Of a DNA stretch of 64,000 nt, positions 45,501 to 54,870 are shown piece after piece. Every line of letters begins with the position of its first letter. Position 1 is the first letter of the stretch. Both the position numbers and the translations under genes were made by a program. The notes under the pieces were generated by a model. It had not been told where the DNA came from and ran no database searches. It saw nothing but the letters and a program-made list of their open reading frames with translations. Source of the stretch: Batillaria attramentaria (taxonomy: Eukaryota > Mollusca > Gastropoda > Batillariidae); contig JACVVK020000169.1 in the NCBI GenBank assembly GCA_018292915.2, forward strand, positions 886,001-950,000, in the 5' to 3' direction.

Positions 45501-48500
45501 TGTGCTATCCCACGGCTGGACAATTTATTCAAATACTTTTTGTCCACAAAAAGAGGAAAAAGAAATGGCCTTAAAAAAGACTTGTGTACAAATGACTCCT
45601 GAAAGGTATAAAATGCAAAACTGAATCTGGCAAATTAAAAAAAATACCACCACCAAAACTGACATTGTAACTCTGGCACATATATATACCAGTGCATCCC
45701 CACATCATGGACTACCCTTTAAACAATGTATCTATCTTACTTTTGCTTGACATTTTGAGCTTATTTAAAACCACTGAAATCATGTACACAGATAGATAAC
45801 CAGAACTTGAACTGCAGTCACCATGTTTGGATGGTTCCACTGAAACCAGCAGAGTTGTTTTCCGTCAGGGGATACCCGTGGATGACTGTAGAAATCGGCT
45901 CCAAAGGCCTGCACAAATTTGTCAATTACCATTTCAATTCTGCTGTGGAATTAATGTGGCAATCTCATGCACTTGACCTGACACAACAAACCGCCACAGA
46001 CAATTTCATTTGCTTTCTAACCTTTTTTTAAAACTGTAAACAAATTTATAAATGTTGCAGGGTTGCACATTTTCCACAGCTTCTATAGGACAAAGTGTCC
46101 TGGAAACAGCAAAGTGATAGGACACAGTGTCCTGGCCACTTAGGGGCAATAAGAATTTTAATAGGACAAATGTCCGCTTGGGGTGGGAAAAATAGGACAT
46201 GTATTTGAAATTTTTATAGGTCAATGTCCTGGGACCGACTTAAATGTGCAACCCTGATGTTGATTCACAAGAATGATCAAGATGAAACTGCAATTTTACC
46301 ATGCTCACGTTTGTTAAAGCAGTAATCGTAAAAAGATATGTATTGTTTTCACATTAGGTGTGCAAAGAGAATGTTTGAACACCTACAAAATCAATGGCAG
46401 CCATTATGTTGCTGTGAACACAGCCTGGGATACCCAAATCACAATGATAAAATAAGGCAGAACATGTCACTGCACACTAACCAGGAGAGTCTGTTCCTTT
46501 GTCTGAGGGTTAATGGCCACTAGTGTGTTGACACATTCCTTTGCTTCACCTCTTTCCACCACCTCATGGTCTTCACGCACACAGTAGATGCATCCCGTCT
46601 AAAACAAAATGAAATCATTACACATGTGTACATCTACAATCAACTGTATTCTTATGACGCACACAGCAGCCTAATGTTTGCTAGATCACTCTGTCTTCAC
46701 CCTGCTAAATAACTTCACTGTCCACAGTATTCCTGCTAGTCATGGGATTGTAGCACTTATAAATACTGTTCTTATTATAATCCTATTACCAGTCAGAATA
46801 TTTAGTTTCAGTTGTCAGCTATGGTACGTTGTTAGGTATCTGGAAAAAATAAACCAGTGCTCCTTCCAACATACCGTAACTAAATATTTGGTTATTTAAG
46901 AAACTGCAGATCTGTCCATTTCATGACATACTGAAATGGGACTAACAAAGCAAAGGATGGCAGAACATAGCAAGTTTCATGTACAAGTAAAAATCGCAAA
47001 CCATATTGTCCAAGACACCATCTTGAAAAATGCAATTAACTCCTAACTGTCCACACACGAATCACACGAATCAAAATCGTCACAAGTAAACACAAGACAG
47101 CACTAGTACAGGAATATCTGATACTTTAATTCTTTATGTTATCATTAATTTTTTCCTTCCTTTGTGTTGTCGGTTCATCCATTGCTTTTGCTTTGTCTTC
47201 TTCAGGCACTGTTCCCTTTGAAATTGTCATTGTGAATCACTGATGAAACGACGTGAAATCACAAAGAGCGGTACTTATTTATGACAATTTCAAAGTGAAC
47301 AGTGCCTGAGGAAGACAAAGCAAAAGCAATGGATGAACTGCAGGGCTCCCTAAAAGCTACAGACCTAAAGGGTCCACTGACCCCCAGTTCAAAATTTTAG
47401 GGGGTCTTTGTACCTCCACTTTCAATTTTTAAAGGGTCAGAATCATTTCTCAAGTTTTTCAGTAGTGCATGGAATTATAAATTCAGTAAATACTGCTGAA
47501 CAGGTGTGTGTGTGTGTGTGTGTGTGTGTGCCACGGTGTGTGTGTGCAAAACTGAATTTTATCAACTTCAAATCATATAATTAAATGAAGTGGGTACAAT
47601 TCAGTTTTGAAAGTTGGAAACTCTGACTTTTTGCTGCTCTGTGCCGACTCTGATGCGACGTCTGAATCGTAGGTATGCGATGCCGAAGTGCACCCGCTGC
47701 CGGGCGAGGGCTCGAGCCCCTCCACAACTTTTCCACTGACGAAAAAGTCCATAGTCTTTTGTCTTGAACTTTTCACTTTTTTCGGTGGCATGATTCGTCA
47801 CAGAGAAAGCGAATCCGATCTGTAACAAGAGCACTGACTCTAAAATCTTTCGTCCATAGTTTCGAGCGCAGAAGCGGAAAAAGATGGGGCACGTTCACTA
47901 CGCGCGAGTGGCTGCAGTAGCCGCCGATCTGCAGCAGTAGACAGTTGACGCGTGCGAGCGTTAAACAGAACCAAAAACAGAACCGAATTGAACGCGGCCA
48001 AGGCAAGGGAGAACACTCACTCGACCACAACAAGCTTATAGGCGTACCCACGGTAGTGCGTCAAGCTAAGCACAGATCGCGTTCATAATGCTTCAACGTA
48101 CCCCCTCAAATTTTTTTTTAGGACGTAAATTTTTACTTCAGTGCGTAAATTACGCACAGACGCACAGTTTAGGGAGCCCTGAACTGACAAGACAAAGGAA
48201 CGAAAGAATTAATGACAACATAAAGAAAGTATCAGACATTCCCCTAACTAGCGGTCAACGCTAGCCAGACAGGTCAGCGATTTCACACCCTCTTGTGAAT
48301 ACCGCAGTCACTCGCTAGTTCGGGTGTTGGCCCCGTAATAGCTAACGGCACACTCAGTCAGGCCCCTTTACAACTGAGCAGGCAAAGGGATTATGAGAAA
48401 TTATGCAATCTACTGCGAGCTGGGCGAAGCAAGGGAAGGGATAGGGCTTCTGGAGAGTGCCCACGCCTTGCATACTAGTGTTGTAGAGTGGTGTCTAGTG

Positions 48501-51500
48501 CTGTTTAGTGGTCTCTTGAGTTTGGTAAGTCTTGTCATATAGTGTGTGGGGGGTGGGGGGGGGGGACAGTTAAGAGTTAAAAATAAGAAAACTTCACAAA
48601 CAATACACACCTGTGGGCAGAAAACTCCATCGGCATAGCGCCACTTTCTGCTGGTGTCCGTCACAGGCTCAGGTTTTGCTGATGGAGATCGTTGCACATA
48701 CAGCGCTTGGTCCTCAAAGTTGGAAAAGTAGACTGCACCGTCATAGACAAAGAAGTCTCCACCACCGTATTCATGTACAGTTGTACGAGCATTGAAGCCT
48801 GATGGTGTCCATTCCTGAATCTTGCCAGTCTGCTTGTTTGCCGAACAGACAACATAGCGACCTTTCTCTTCAAAGCGGATTTCTGTCCAGTACACGTCAT
48901 CTGCAAGTAATTTTAACTCGTGAAAGCATAGCAAGTGCCAGCAGTATCATAGTACCCTATCCAATGTCTCTGTTTTCACTTAAAGGGGCAGTACTAGTCC
49001 GCTCAGATTTTGGCCCAAAAAGTGTCAAAAGGTGTTTGAAACCTGTCCCACTGTGATGCAGCCCACACGAGCAAATCTACAGAGCAAATCTAGAATGGAT
49101 TAGCTACATGTACAATTTCATACGAAACCAGGCTGACAGGTACATGTTTGAAGGCAACCTAGAATGCTCAAATGACTGAGTGTTAGTGGCCCCTTCTTTC
49201 TGTTCAAAAGCAAAATTTTGGGAAATTTGGCAAAATATTTTGTTGGATGGGACCTTTAAGGAACCATTGCTGCCATGACAAGGCTTTACTTAGGCCCTTG
49301 GCTCCACGTGGAGCATAGGCCATCGACAACCCTTCGCCATCGCACTCTGTTCTGGGCTAGTCTTGCCACTCCAGTCCAGTTGGTCCCCTGCTTACATAGC
49401 TCTGCCTCAGTGTCCCGCCTCCAGCTGTTGCGAGGCCGGCCTCTCTTCCTTTTCCCCTGCGGGTTCCATGTCAGGGCTTGGCGTGTGGTGCTGGATGCTG
49501 GCTTCCTGAGGGTGTGTCCAATCCAGCCCCACTTCCTCCGCAGAATCTGCTTGGCCACTGGTTCCTGCCCCGCTCGCTCCCACAGCTCTTCATTCCGGAT
49601 CTTCTCTGGCCATCGGATGTTGAAGATGCGCCTCAGACAGGTGTTGAGAAATGTCTGGATCTTCTGCTGCATCGTCTTCGTTGTCCTCCATGTTTCGCAT
49701 CCGTAGAGCAGAACTGACTTCACGTTGGAGTTGAAGATGCGAAGTTTGGTTCTTATGCTGACAACTTTGGATGCCCAGACGTTCTTCAGCATGACCATTG
49801 CTGCCCTTGCCTTGCCGATTCTGGCTGTGACGTCTCGGTCTGTGCCTCCCTGTCCATCAACCACACTCCCCAGGTAGACAAAAGACTCCACCTCCCTGAT
49901 GGGCTCTCCACCGACTGTGACTGGTGTGTTGGCAGTGGTGTTGATCTTCATCAGCTCGGTTTTCTTCCTGTTGATCTTGAGCCCTGTTCCGGCTGATGTG
50001 GCTTCCAGGCACGTAGTCTTGTCCTGCATCTGGCTGTGGCTGTGAGACAGGAGCGCCAGGTCGTCCGCGAAGTCGAGGTCATCCAGCTGCGTCCAGAGTG
50101 TCCACTGTATCCCGTTTTTCCTGCCTGCTGTAGTGGTCTTCATGATCCAGTCGATGACCAGGAGGAAGAGAAACGGGGACAACAGGCATCCCTGGCGGAC
50201 TCCGGTCTTCACCTCGAAGCTTTCTGACAACTGGCCGGCATGGGCAATCCTGCAGCTCATGTCTTGGTAGGTGCACTGGATCAGGGAGATGATCTTCCCG
50301 GGAACTCCATAGTGCCTTAGCAGCTTCCACAGCGCCTCTCTGTCTACACTGTCGAAGGCCTTCTCATAGTCTATGAAGTTGATGTAGAGGGGGGAGTTCC
50401 ACTCCAGTGACTGCTCCACAATGATGCGTAGGCTGGCAATCTGGTCAGCGCAGGACCTGTTCCTGCGAAAGCCTGCCTGCTGGTCTCGGAGCATGGGGTC
50501 GACTGCCTCTCTCATCCTCTCCAGTAGAATTCTGTTGAGAACCTTGCCTGGCACTGACAGGAGCATGATCCCTCGGTAGTTGCTGCAGTCCCTGAGGTCC
50601 CCTTTCTTTGGCAGCTTGATGACGATCCCTTCTTTCCACTGGGCTGGCACCTCTTCCTTCTCCCAGATCTTGCTGAACAGGCTGTGCAGCATGTTGACGG
50701 CTGTCTCTGTGTCTGCTTTAATGGCTTCTGCTGGTATCTCGTCCGGCCCTGCAGCTTTCCCATTTCTCAGTGTCATGATGGCTTTCCTGATCTCCGCCTT
50801 AGAGGGCTTGTCGCAGTTGATGGGTAGTTCTGTCTCAGCTGGTGGGATGTCTGGTGGTGTTTCAGGGATGGGGCGATTTAACAGCTCCCTGAAGTGTTCT
50901 GCCCATCGCTTCAGCTGTTCCTCAGTTGTTGTCAGTGGGTGCCCGTTCTTGTCCTTCACTGGTTTGTCTGTCTGCTGAAATTTGCCCGCGAGCTTCTTGG
51001 TCACCTGGTACAGGTCTTTTAGATTCCCTTGTCGGGCTGCGTCCTCTGCTTGACTGGCCAGGTTGTCGATGTAGTCCCTCTTGTCCTTCCTGGTGCTCCT
51101 CTTCACTTCTCTGTCAGCTGCTGTGTATTCCTCTTGTGCCTTTGCCTTAGCTCTTCTTGTTCGGCTCGTGTTCAGTGCAGTTTTCTTCTCTTTCCTAACT
51201 TCCAGCTTCTGGATGGTATCAGCAGAGATCCATTCCTTATGTTGGGTCTTTCTCTTGCCAAGGACCTCTTCGCATGTGTCGTGCCAGAGTTTCTTGCTGT
51301 GTTCCCACTGTGTCTCGATGTCCATTTCACTGTCTTCTATCAGGTCTTGCAGTGGCTGGAACCTGTTGGAAAGGCTGATCCGGAATGCTGCTTGTGTGTC
51401 TGTGTTCCTGAGAAGTCCAACGTTGTACCTGGTCCGTGTGCTGTTGGCGTTGGTGTGCCTCTTAAGCCGAAGTCTCAATGTTGTTGCAAGAAGGTGGTGG

Positions 51501-53230
51501 TCTGATGATACATCGGCACCCCTCATCACGCGCACATCCCGCCACGATCTCCTGAACTTCCGGCTGATGCAGATGTGATCAATCTGGTTCTCCGTGACAT
51601 GGTCCGGCGATCTCCATGTGGCCTTGTGGATGCGCTTGTGTGGGAAGATGCTGCCTCCTATCACTAGCTGGTTCAGGGCACAAAAGTCTGCAAAGCGCTC
51701 GCCATTTTCGTTCATCTGTCCCAGTCCGTGTGTTCCCATGGTGTCCTCATAGCCTGTGTTGTCTGATCCAATCTTGGCGTTGAAGTCTCCCATCAGTATG
51801 GTCATGTCCTTGGCTCCTCCTCTATCTATCACTGTCTGCAGTTGTTGGTAGAAGTCATCTTTTTTCTCCTCTTCCGCATCATTGGTGGGAGCGTAGCACT
51901 GGATGATGTTCAGCTTGATGTCTTTTTCTTGGTGATGAATCTGGCTGTGATGATGCGGGAGTTGACAGGTTCCCAGCCGATGAGTGCCCGCTGTGCCTCC
52001 GGTGCCAGCATCAGGGCCACGCCCTCAGTGTGGGGGGCTCCATCCTCTGTGTGTCCAGAGTACAGCAATTGCTCTCCCGATGAAAATCTCAGCTGTCCTG
52101 TCTGTAGCCACCTTGTCTCACTCAGTCCCAGTACTCCTATCTTGTAGTTCTTCATCTCTCTTGCTACTTGTGTGGTCCTTCCTACTTCATACATTGTCCT
52201 GATGTTCCATGTGGCTACTCTCGTTGTTGTCCTGGGTGTTAGAAGGGGGGTCGGCCTTGCAGCTTCCTTTCGGCTTTCACTGCAATGCGTCATAGGTCTC
52301 CGGGATGGAGACCCTTCCTCGCCCAGGTGAATGTCTCGGTTTGTTGCTGTCGATGCTTCAGTAACATAGTGTTTTTTACAGGTAGGGCTGTTAACCCTAC
52401 GCAAACCCGTTTAGCCTCTTGGAGAGGTGGTCCACATTCGTCTGACCTCTACCCTTCGACCTGTCCAGCTTGGGTGACCCTGCCAGGAGCATGTGCTCCT
52501 GCTGGCATAGTTCTCTGGGTCATTGAGGTACACAAGCCACTACCCCACGACAAGGGTTGGACCATGTAGGGTGACAAGGCTTTATATAGGGAGAATTTTG
52601 TTTTTAAAAAGTTGCATTTGTGACTGTCCCTGTCTGCCTGAAACAGCTCTACTGATCTTGAGATTTGCAAGGCTTCAAATGAAACACACTGACATTTGAA
52701 GACCATGCAAACAAAAACTCAACAAAAATTGCAAAAGTTCACTTATGCCGAGACAAGTGTCAGGCAGGAAATGATGAGAGTACAGCCCATAAAATTATTA
52801 GGCTTTTAGATACCTCATCTTTCCTACTGCCAGCTCTATATATATAGGCGCATAAATCATTAAATGCGAAAACACAATTATGCAGAATTTTGAACCGCAT
52901 ATATCAAATAAACGAGTGCATTTTAACATCGTATAACTGATCAGAATCACCACAAATCCTTGCACCTGTACGTTCTTTGTTGATGTCGACTTTCACTTCC
53001 ACAAGGCCGACCCCACTTGTGGTCACAAGCTTGCTGGAGATTGGAGATTTCCAGCTTCCGTATGGACTTATTTTCATCTTTTGCAAATCTGCTGCTAACG
53101 TTCCGCCTGTTGAAAAGTGTGAGCGTTGCTGTGCACCGCACAGGTTGACTGTCGGCTTTCCGAGTTGACTGAACGACACTATCAACCGAGAGGCACGTGC
53201 AACACAAGAGGCAAGGATCACGCGCATCAC
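39549..53230 (-). CDS. S9-family serine peptidase, copy A, with apparent frameshift
   Basis: Prolyl-oligopeptidase-type peptidase: N-terminal beta-propeller, C-terminal alpha/beta hydrolase. Exons on the minus strand: 52966-53230, 48611-48900, 46482-46598, 45822-45908, 45204-45515, 44723-44887, 44200-44519, 42393-42546, 41061-41254, 40145-40226, 39776-39885, 39549-39572. The motifs are GGSAGGY (exon 8), FQGDEDK (exon 9) and EQHGFR (exon 11). The first exon begins [16 protein letters not shown] and includes RSHFS, typical of a mitochondrial presequence. Exon 8 has 154 nt against 155 in copy B: one A is missing at CTTTAACG (about 42398-42402), which shifts everything after the catalytic Ser. 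Without that deletion the gene would be 706 aa. It may be a pseudogene, an allele or an assembly error. Intron 1 contains a LINE. Confidence 0.85.
41990..42375 (-). mobile_element. 5'-truncated LINE 3' end (CR1/L2-like)
   Basis: Shares blocks with 61745-62145: GGAATGATC...CCCAG, CAACCAATAGCTG and CCTGAGCT...GGGAGGGAGGGCGT on the minus strand. It ends in an AT-rich tail (TTATAAATACCCC). The coding remnant is poorly preserved. It lies in intron 8 of S9 peptidase A. Confidence 0.6.
42730..43400. repeat. Two direct copies of a roughly 300-bp repeat
   Basis: CCGAAAATACTCAACCGATT followed by G(G/A)(C/T)TTCAAATT occurs at about 42808 and 43111. Both are followed by similar text (GATTTG(G/C)GAGTTAT(C/T)GCCCTTTT) and by an 'ATAGCATGAATAC' stretch. 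Family unknown; intron 7 of S9 peptidase A. Confidence 0.7.
46058..46256. mobile_element. hAT-like MITE, 199 bp
   Basis: Perfect 15-bp inverted termini CAGGGTTGCACATTT, flanked by ATGTTG on both sides (46052-46057, 46257-46262). The interior repeats GGACA...TGTCC palindromes, including AGGACACAGTGTCCT. CAGGG ends suit the hAT superfamily, although a 6-bp target duplication is shorter than the usual 8. It lies between exons 3 and 4 of S9 peptidase A. Confidence 0.75.
47341..48181 (-). mobile_element. hAT-like element with transposase-like 5' remnant
   Basis: Inverted ends CAGGGCTCCCTAAA, flanked by AACTG on both sides (47336-47340, 48182-48186). The left foldback arm gives the uninterrupted version (GGATGAACCGACAAC reverse-complemented), confirming the target and a 5-bp duplication. 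A (GT)n tract lies at 47503-47530. The minus strand has a 72-codon frame, [20 protein letters not shown]..., resembling the basic N-terminus of hAT/ZMYM-type transposases. The rest of a transposase is absent. Confidence 0.75.
47573..47791 (-). CDS. Transposase-like N-terminal fragment (72 aa)
   Basis: The frame inside the hAT-like element starts [17 protein letters not shown] and becomes Ser-rich. The basic start followed by a 'TMDFF' turn is seen at the beginning of many hAT/BED-finger proteins, but no BED finger or catalytic region is present. It is probably an exon remnant, not an independent gene. Confidence 0.4.
   Translation of the reverse strand: MPPKKVKSSRQKTMDFFVSGKVVEGLEPSPGSGCTSASHTYDSDVASESAQSSKKSEFPTFKTELYPLHLII
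49276..49288. repeat. LINE target-site duplication, 3' side
   Basis: TGACAAGGCTTTA, identical to 52572-52584. Confidence 0.85.
49286..51832 (-). CDS. LINE ORF: endonuclease C-terminal part + reverse transcriptase
   Basis: 848 codons open without a stop. The endonuclease part shows [18 protein letters not shown] and SSDHHLLAT near the N-terminus. The RT part shows [54 protein letters not shown] and the catalytic FADD at about residues 588-591 (50060-50071). It ends in a basic region with [14 protein letters not shown]. The frame really begins further upstream: the reading continues 5' of the first Met to about 51935, where it is out of frame with the endonuclease start. The stop TAA lies inside the target duplication. 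Confidence 0.9.
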   Translation of the reverse strand: MIDRGGAKDMTILMGDFNAKIGSDNTGYEDTMGTHGLGQMNENGERFADFCALNQLVIGGSIFPHKRIHKATWRSPDHVTENQIDHICISRKFRRSWRDVRVMRGADVSSDHHLLATTLRLRLKRHTNANSTRTRYNVGLLRNTDTQAAFRISLSNRFQPLQDLIEDSEMDIETQWEHSKKLWHDTCEEVLGKRKTQHKEWISADTIQKLEVRKEKKTALNTSRTRRAKAKAQEEYTAADREVKRSTRKDKRDYIDNLASQAEDAARQGNLKDLYQVTKKLAGKFQQTDKPVKDKNGHPLTTTEEQLKRWAEHFRELLNRPIPETPPDIPPAETELPINCDKPSKAEIRKAIMTLRNGKAAGPDEIPAEAIKADTETAVNMLHSLFSKIWEKEEVPAQWKEGIVIKLPKKGDLRDCSNYRGIMLLSVPGKVLNRILLERMREAVDPMLRDQQAGFRRNRSCADQIASLRIIVEQSLEWNSPLYINFIDYEKAFDSVDREALWKLLRHYGVPGKIISLIQCTYQDMSCRIAHAGQLSESFEVKTGVRQGCLLSPFLFLLVIDWIMKTTTAGRKNGIQWTLWTQLDDLDFADDLALLSHSHSQMQDKTTCLEATSAGTGLKINRKKTELMKINTTANTPVTVGGEPIREVESFVYLGSVVDGQGGTDRDVTARIGKARAAMVMLKNVWASKVVSIRTKLRIFNSNVKSVLLYGCETWRTTKTMQQKIQTFLNTCLRRIFNIRWPEKIRNEELWERAGQEPVAKQILRRKWGWIGHTLRKPASSTTRQALTWNPQGKRKRGRPRNSWRRDTEAELCKQGTNWTGVARLAQNRVRWRRVVDGLCSTWSQGPK
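49289..52571 (-). mobile_element. Nearly full-length APE-type LINE (RTE-like)
   Basis: About 3.28 kb, bounded by the 13-bp duplication TGACAAGGCTTTA (49276-49288 and 52572-52584). From the 5' end: about 165 bp of leader, an AP-endonuclease-type domain, a reverse transcriptase domain and a basic C-terminus. It is in the same orientation as S9 peptidase A, inside its intron 1. There is no poly(A) tail; the body ends CCTAAG directly at the target duplication. A short total length, a single ORF and almost no 3' UTR suit the RTE group; clade assignment needs a tree. Confidence 0.88.
51910..52404 (-). CDS. LINE ORF 5' part: AP-endonuclease N-terminus, frameshifted
   Basis: 164 codons. Residues from [18 protein letters not shown] through LGLSETRW are the usual start of an APE-type endonuclease. 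The frame is lost in an A/G-rich stretch at about 51930-51940, shortly after FITKKK, so this copy is a near-intact but probably inactive source. The Met at 52404 is the first in frame. Confidence 0.85.
   Translation of the reverse strand: MRRVNSPTCKKHYVTEASTATNRDIHLGEEGSPSRRPMTHCSESRKEAARPTPLLTPRTTTRVATWNIRTMYEVGRTTQVAREMKNYKIGVLGLSETRWLQTGQLRFSSGEQLLYSGHTEDGAPHTEGVALMLAPEAQRALIGWEPVNSRIITARFITKKKTSS
52572..52584. repeat. LINE target-site duplication, 5' side
   Basis: TGACAAGGCTTTA, identical to 49276-49288. Confidence 0.85.
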
Positions 53231-54148
53231 ATGGAAGAAGTAAGCAGTATCAGTTTACGCCATTCCAAAACGGTAAACAAACGAGTAAATCGTTTATTGT
53301 TTGTAGCAATGTCAACAATAAAGTAATTTCGTGTATATGTAGACTAGTTATTCTAGCGCCTAACGTCAGAGGTGTATGAAATAATGTGTTTTGTGAAGGG
53401 GGAATTTCAGAAACTGCGGCGAATACGAATTTGGGCTAGCTCTGCGTCAAGATTGTCGAAAGTGAAAGTCGATTGATTTCGCCGTTTTGTATGGCATACA
53501 TAGTTACATGTACGGTCATTCCCACTGACCACATCAAATGCATGGCTTACTATAAGGGAATAGTAACTGTTTAGTCTATATCTGCTGGTTGATAAATATC
53601 AATGTACGAAACGAAGCCTTCTGCTCGCAACCTATGGGCAAGGGCAGACAACTTGTTCAGGCGGTAGCCCCGATGGCCTAACGGATTACTGAAGGGTTGA
53701 CACCATTGCACTCTGATGCGCCTCGACAAGCACAAGAAGATAAAGTATGAGCTACGAGCAATGTGGTTCTGGTTTTGTGGGTGTGCGTGTCTGTGTGTGT
53801 GTGCATTTGGTGCAATTATCATAGCTTGTTTTCTTCCGTACTGGGTGAAAGGCGGACTAAGGAGATTCACAATTTGATTAATATTCAATCAATCTGGGAA
53901 ATCTTTAATATTATCCCTTTGTGGCAATTCATTTGCAACATGAAAAGATTAGAGAAAGTACCTGTACACATACACATAAATTAAACTGCATAAAATGACA
54001 TACACAGACATAAAAACCAATATACAAAATATACTAAGATGAAATATTTTTAGCACCTTACAAATTGCTGTAAAAACACCAGCAACTTACAAAGGTAATC
54101 AGTGTCAGAATAAGTGTTTTATTGCACATGCCCACCCACCCACACACA

Positions 54149-54189
<41 letters not shown>

Positions 54190-54870
54190 TGTATGCACTT
54201 GCATTTTCTCCATTCATCTCCAATTTAATCACGCAACCCTGAATGAGGATCTACTAAAAGAGAACTGGCCAAGCCAATGAACGTACGACACCCACAGCTT
54301 AAAATGGTCTATGATCAAAAAGCAGAAAAACTGTGTAGCATTTAGTGACAAAGTGGCAACAAGTTATTCTAGCGTGCTCAGGTCTCAGGTGCATGCTGCC
54401 CTGGTTTTTTTGTGGTTTTTTTTAGTACGAAAAAATATACTCAATTTGGTGCATTTTGGCATGATTTTCAGTGCTTCTGAGGAGGAAACACTTTTTGGAG
54501 GAAAAGGTTTAGAATATGACTAACATTTGTGCAATTTGGTGTAGTTTGGATATATATGATTGATTTCAAGGGCTTCAGAGGAGGAAATGCACTTGGGGGG
54601 TGGGGGGGGGGGGATTTTTAGCCAAAGGCAGAAACACTCCAAAATGTGGAAAATTGAACACACACCATCTGAATGCTCAATTTGCTTGGAGTCAGCATGA
54701 AACATACACTGCAGCAGTGATGGGTCAAAAGAAACACTGTTCATGCATGTTTGAACTTTCAGGTGACGCCGTGATGACAAAAACATGCACCGGCCTCATT
54801 ATGCATGGGATGCTGGTCAGTGTCCATGATCAAACATTAAACTTGACTTCATGTTTGTGTGAGCCAGGGT
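53231..54870. other. Spacer between S9 peptidases A and B
   Basis: No coding exon. Near 53665-53690 a TGGCCTAACGG resembles a tRNA A box without a B box. A (CA)n tract lies at about 54144-54188. 54395-54665 is another copy of the GAGGAGGAAACACTTTTT repeat, with a poly-G tract at about 54596-54613. The promoter of gene A should lie just right of 53230. Confidence 0.5.

Larger units (their letters stand above)
47109..48244. repeat. Long foldback inverted repeat, interrupted by a transposon
   Basis: Left arm 47109-47230 and right arm 47281-47340 plus 48187-48244 are inverted copies of one roughly 120-bp sequence, about 50 bp apart. Matched landmarks include CACTGTTC, AAGACAAAGCAAAAGCAATG and AGTATCAGA(T/C)ATTC. 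The right arm is split by the element at 47341-48181. It lies in the intron between exons 2 and 3 of S9 peptidase A. Confidence 0.8.

Noticed and set aside
50580..51578. Several 130-165 codon plus-strand frames
   Set aside because: Antisense shadows of the LINE reverse transcriptase frame; no domain resemblance.
53665..53720. TGGCCTAACGG as a SINE or tRNA start
   Set aside because: No B box found at the right distance; a single motif is not enough.
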